Below, in pieces: positions 61,865 to 62,847 of a stretch of DNA of 62,847 nt. Location of the stretch: positions 1 through 62,847 of the forward strand of contig JAPOSC010000017.1 of NCBI GenBank assembly GCA_026709935.1. Reading direction: 5' to 3'. The stretch comes from Thiotrichales bacterium. GTDB lineage: Bacteria; Pseudomonadota; Gammaproteobacteria; HK1. A model generated the notes under the pieces. That model made no database searches. It was not told where the DNA came from and saw only the letters and a program-made list of their open reading frames with translations. Within the stretch, counting starts at the first letter, position 1. Each line of letters begins with the position of its first letter. A program made the position numbers and the translations under genes.

Positions 61865-62548
61865 ATGAGCACCATCCTGCCCATCAACGTCGGCGACCTT
61901 CTCCGCGGCCGATCGATCGAGTCCGTGCGCATCAAGTTCAAGGCGAGTTGGGATCGCGCCACGACCGGGGTTCAGGTGCTCAAGACGATCTGCGCGTTCG
62001 CCAACGACTACCAGAATCTCAACGGCGGCTACATCGTCATCGGAGTCGTCGAGTCCGAGGGGCGCGCCGAGTGGCCGCCGGCCGGTTTGAGCGCAACCGA
62101 TATCCACGATGCTCAGCGCTGGATACGCGGGCGCTGCAAAGCCATGCGGCCTGCGTATACGCCCATCCTGTCTCCGGAAACGCTGGGCGGCCGGGATGTT
62201 CTGGTCATCTGGGCGCCGGCCAGCGACGATCGCCCTCATCGAGCGCGGGATGGAGAGCGCGGGGCCTGGAAGCACTGGATTCGCGTGGGATCGGAGACCG
62301 TGGACGCGGAAGCCAGCGGCAAGCTCGATACCCTGTTAGAGCAGACGGCGCGAGTGCCCTGGGACGATCGCACGGCCCGTCAGGCGCGGATCGAACGATC
62401 TGCGTGAAGCCAAGGTCAGGGAGCACCTGCATGACGTTCGCAGCACGCTGCGCGACGAGCCCGACGCAGCGGCCGTTTATCGACGGATGCGGCTCGTCTC
62501 ATCCGTCAACGACCACGAGGCCCCCCGTAACGTCGGGTTGCTATTTTT
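61865..62548 (+). pseudogene. AlbA/Schlafen-type ATP-binding protein, frameshifted and truncated
   Basis: N-terminal part of a COG2865-type protein (AlbA_2 domain), a family linked to transcription control and phage or stress responses. The frame from 61865 reads LLRGRSIESVRIKFKASW, VLKTICAFANDYQNLNGGYIVIGV and VLVIWAPASDDRPHRA, then stops at 62407. A shift near 62393 continues in another phase as DLREAKVREHLHDVRSTLRD, YRRMRLVSSVNDHEAPRNVGLLF, matching the family. The rest of the protein, several hundred residues in the family, is missing after GLLF at about 62548. AT-rich sequence follows (62549-62620). Broken by both a frameshift and a deletion or insertion. Confidence 0.75.
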
Positions 62549-62725
62549 GGTGATTATATCCATGACTAGGCGCAAGGGATATAAGCGGAGTTTATGCGGG
62601 ATAAATAATCCTTATCACGTCTAGTGGCGGGCAGGGCGCATCCGTGGGACTGACAGGCGAAGGGGTTGCCGTAGCGACCCCTTCAATATTGCGGCCCGAA
62701 GACCGCCCCGCGTGCGGATTTTCAG
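62549..62725. other. AT-rich breakpoint region with a hairpin
   Basis: Sequence abruptly turns AT-rich where the AlbA-like gene breaks off (GATTATATCC, GGATATAAGCGG, GATAAATAATCC). A hairpin GAAGGGGT / ACCCCTTC at 62659-62684 lies further right, without a long T-run. It may be the edge of an inserted element; no transposase or att pair is visible. Confidence 0.4.
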
Positions 62726-62847
62726 CTATTCATACACGCACCGGCGGCGGATTTTCATGCCCTTGCCGTCGATCAGGCAGTCCGCATAACCTGGCCAACT
62801 CGCCCCGTAGGGATGCGGTCCGGGCACCGGCCCGATGTACGGCCGCG
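62726..62847 (-). CDS. C-terminus of an unknown gene, 5' end outside window
   Basis: A minus frame open from the right edge ends YIGPVPGPHPYGASWPGYAD, then CLIDGKGMKIRRRCVYE and TAG (62726-62728). About 40 residues with two Cys and plausible protein composition, unlike the two other phases. I cannot name it. It could be a short accidental open frame. Confidence 0.35.
   Translation of the reverse strand, partial: RPYIGPVPGPHPYGASWPGYADCLIDGKGMKIRRRCVYE

Noticed and set aside
1..62847. tRNA or rRNA genes
   Set aside because: I looked for cloverleaf-like GTTCGA-type signatures and rRNA-like blocks in the intergenic stretches and saw none that I could support by eye.

Overview
The window looks like the chromosome of a high-GC, Gram-negative gammaproteobacterium. 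The evidence is core gene order: valS-holC-pepA next to divergent lptF-lptG, then dcd-mrp, phoB-phoR-ppx, and lpxH for lipid A synthesis. Long antisense open frames, GTG/TTG starts and 1-4 base stop/start overlaps are frequent, as expected of GC-rich DNA. Species cannot be named from the sequence. Fatty-acid oxidation, a probable sulfolactate lyase, an MttB-like methyltransferase and an exported acetamidase/formamidase suggest a heterotroph using small organic N and S compounds, possibly marine.

Layout. 1-3318 (minus): 3' truncated valS, holC, pepA. 3319-9415: an accessory block splitting the usual pepA/lptF pair, with a decayed Abi-like remnant and a complete type I restriction-modification operon (hsdR-hsdM-hsdS). 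9564-11782: lptF-lptG. 12001-14144 (minus): RDD protein, dcd, mrp. 14494-18112: phoB-phoR-ppx behind a Pho box. 18113-20145: an AT-richer graveyard with an IS200-like tnpA carrying two stops, an IS4-type transposase remnant, and a broken zeta-toxin module. 20236-21797: an AAA ATPase coupled to a small PD-(D/E)xK-like protein with an amber stop, the best candidate for an undescribed defence pair. 21852-25590: msrA, a tRNA nucleotidyltransferase with a large low-complexity insert, and a class V aminotransferase. 25817-26537: an AbrB/VapC toxin-antitoxin pair. 26994-31950: an ABC ATPase, FtsX-like permease and AttH-like secreted protein. 32035-32496: HicBA. 32678-35138: CYTH/CHAD and ParA-like proteins. 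35477-41234: thiolase, FadN-type enzyme and acyl-CoA ligase. 41283-42622: two phosphoesterases, the second lpxH. 42920-43832: three tandem paralogous membrane/coiled-coil proteins. 44046-45077: Uma2-type endonuclease. 45347-53226: a fused ABC exporter, malonyl-CoA decarboxylase, homocysteine methyltransferase-like and MttB-like genes, mostly with overlapping stop/start codons. 53256-55137: exported acetamidase and an exported unknown protein. 55604-56119: a secreted Cys-rich protein with a strong ribosome site and terminator. 56243-57802: probable suyB/suyA. 58070-61610: oligopeptidase B and an MFS carrier. 61865-62548: a broken AlbA-type gene. A partial unknown gene runs off the right edge.

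A feature running through the window is short tandem repeats. There are 12-14 bp arrays in gene junctions and 6-, 9-, 24- and 57-bp in-frame repeats inside otherwise conserved enzymes and membrane proteins. A separate repeat of about 79 bp occurs at two distant junctions.

All functional calls are motif reading by eye plus family knowledge. No database search was run.
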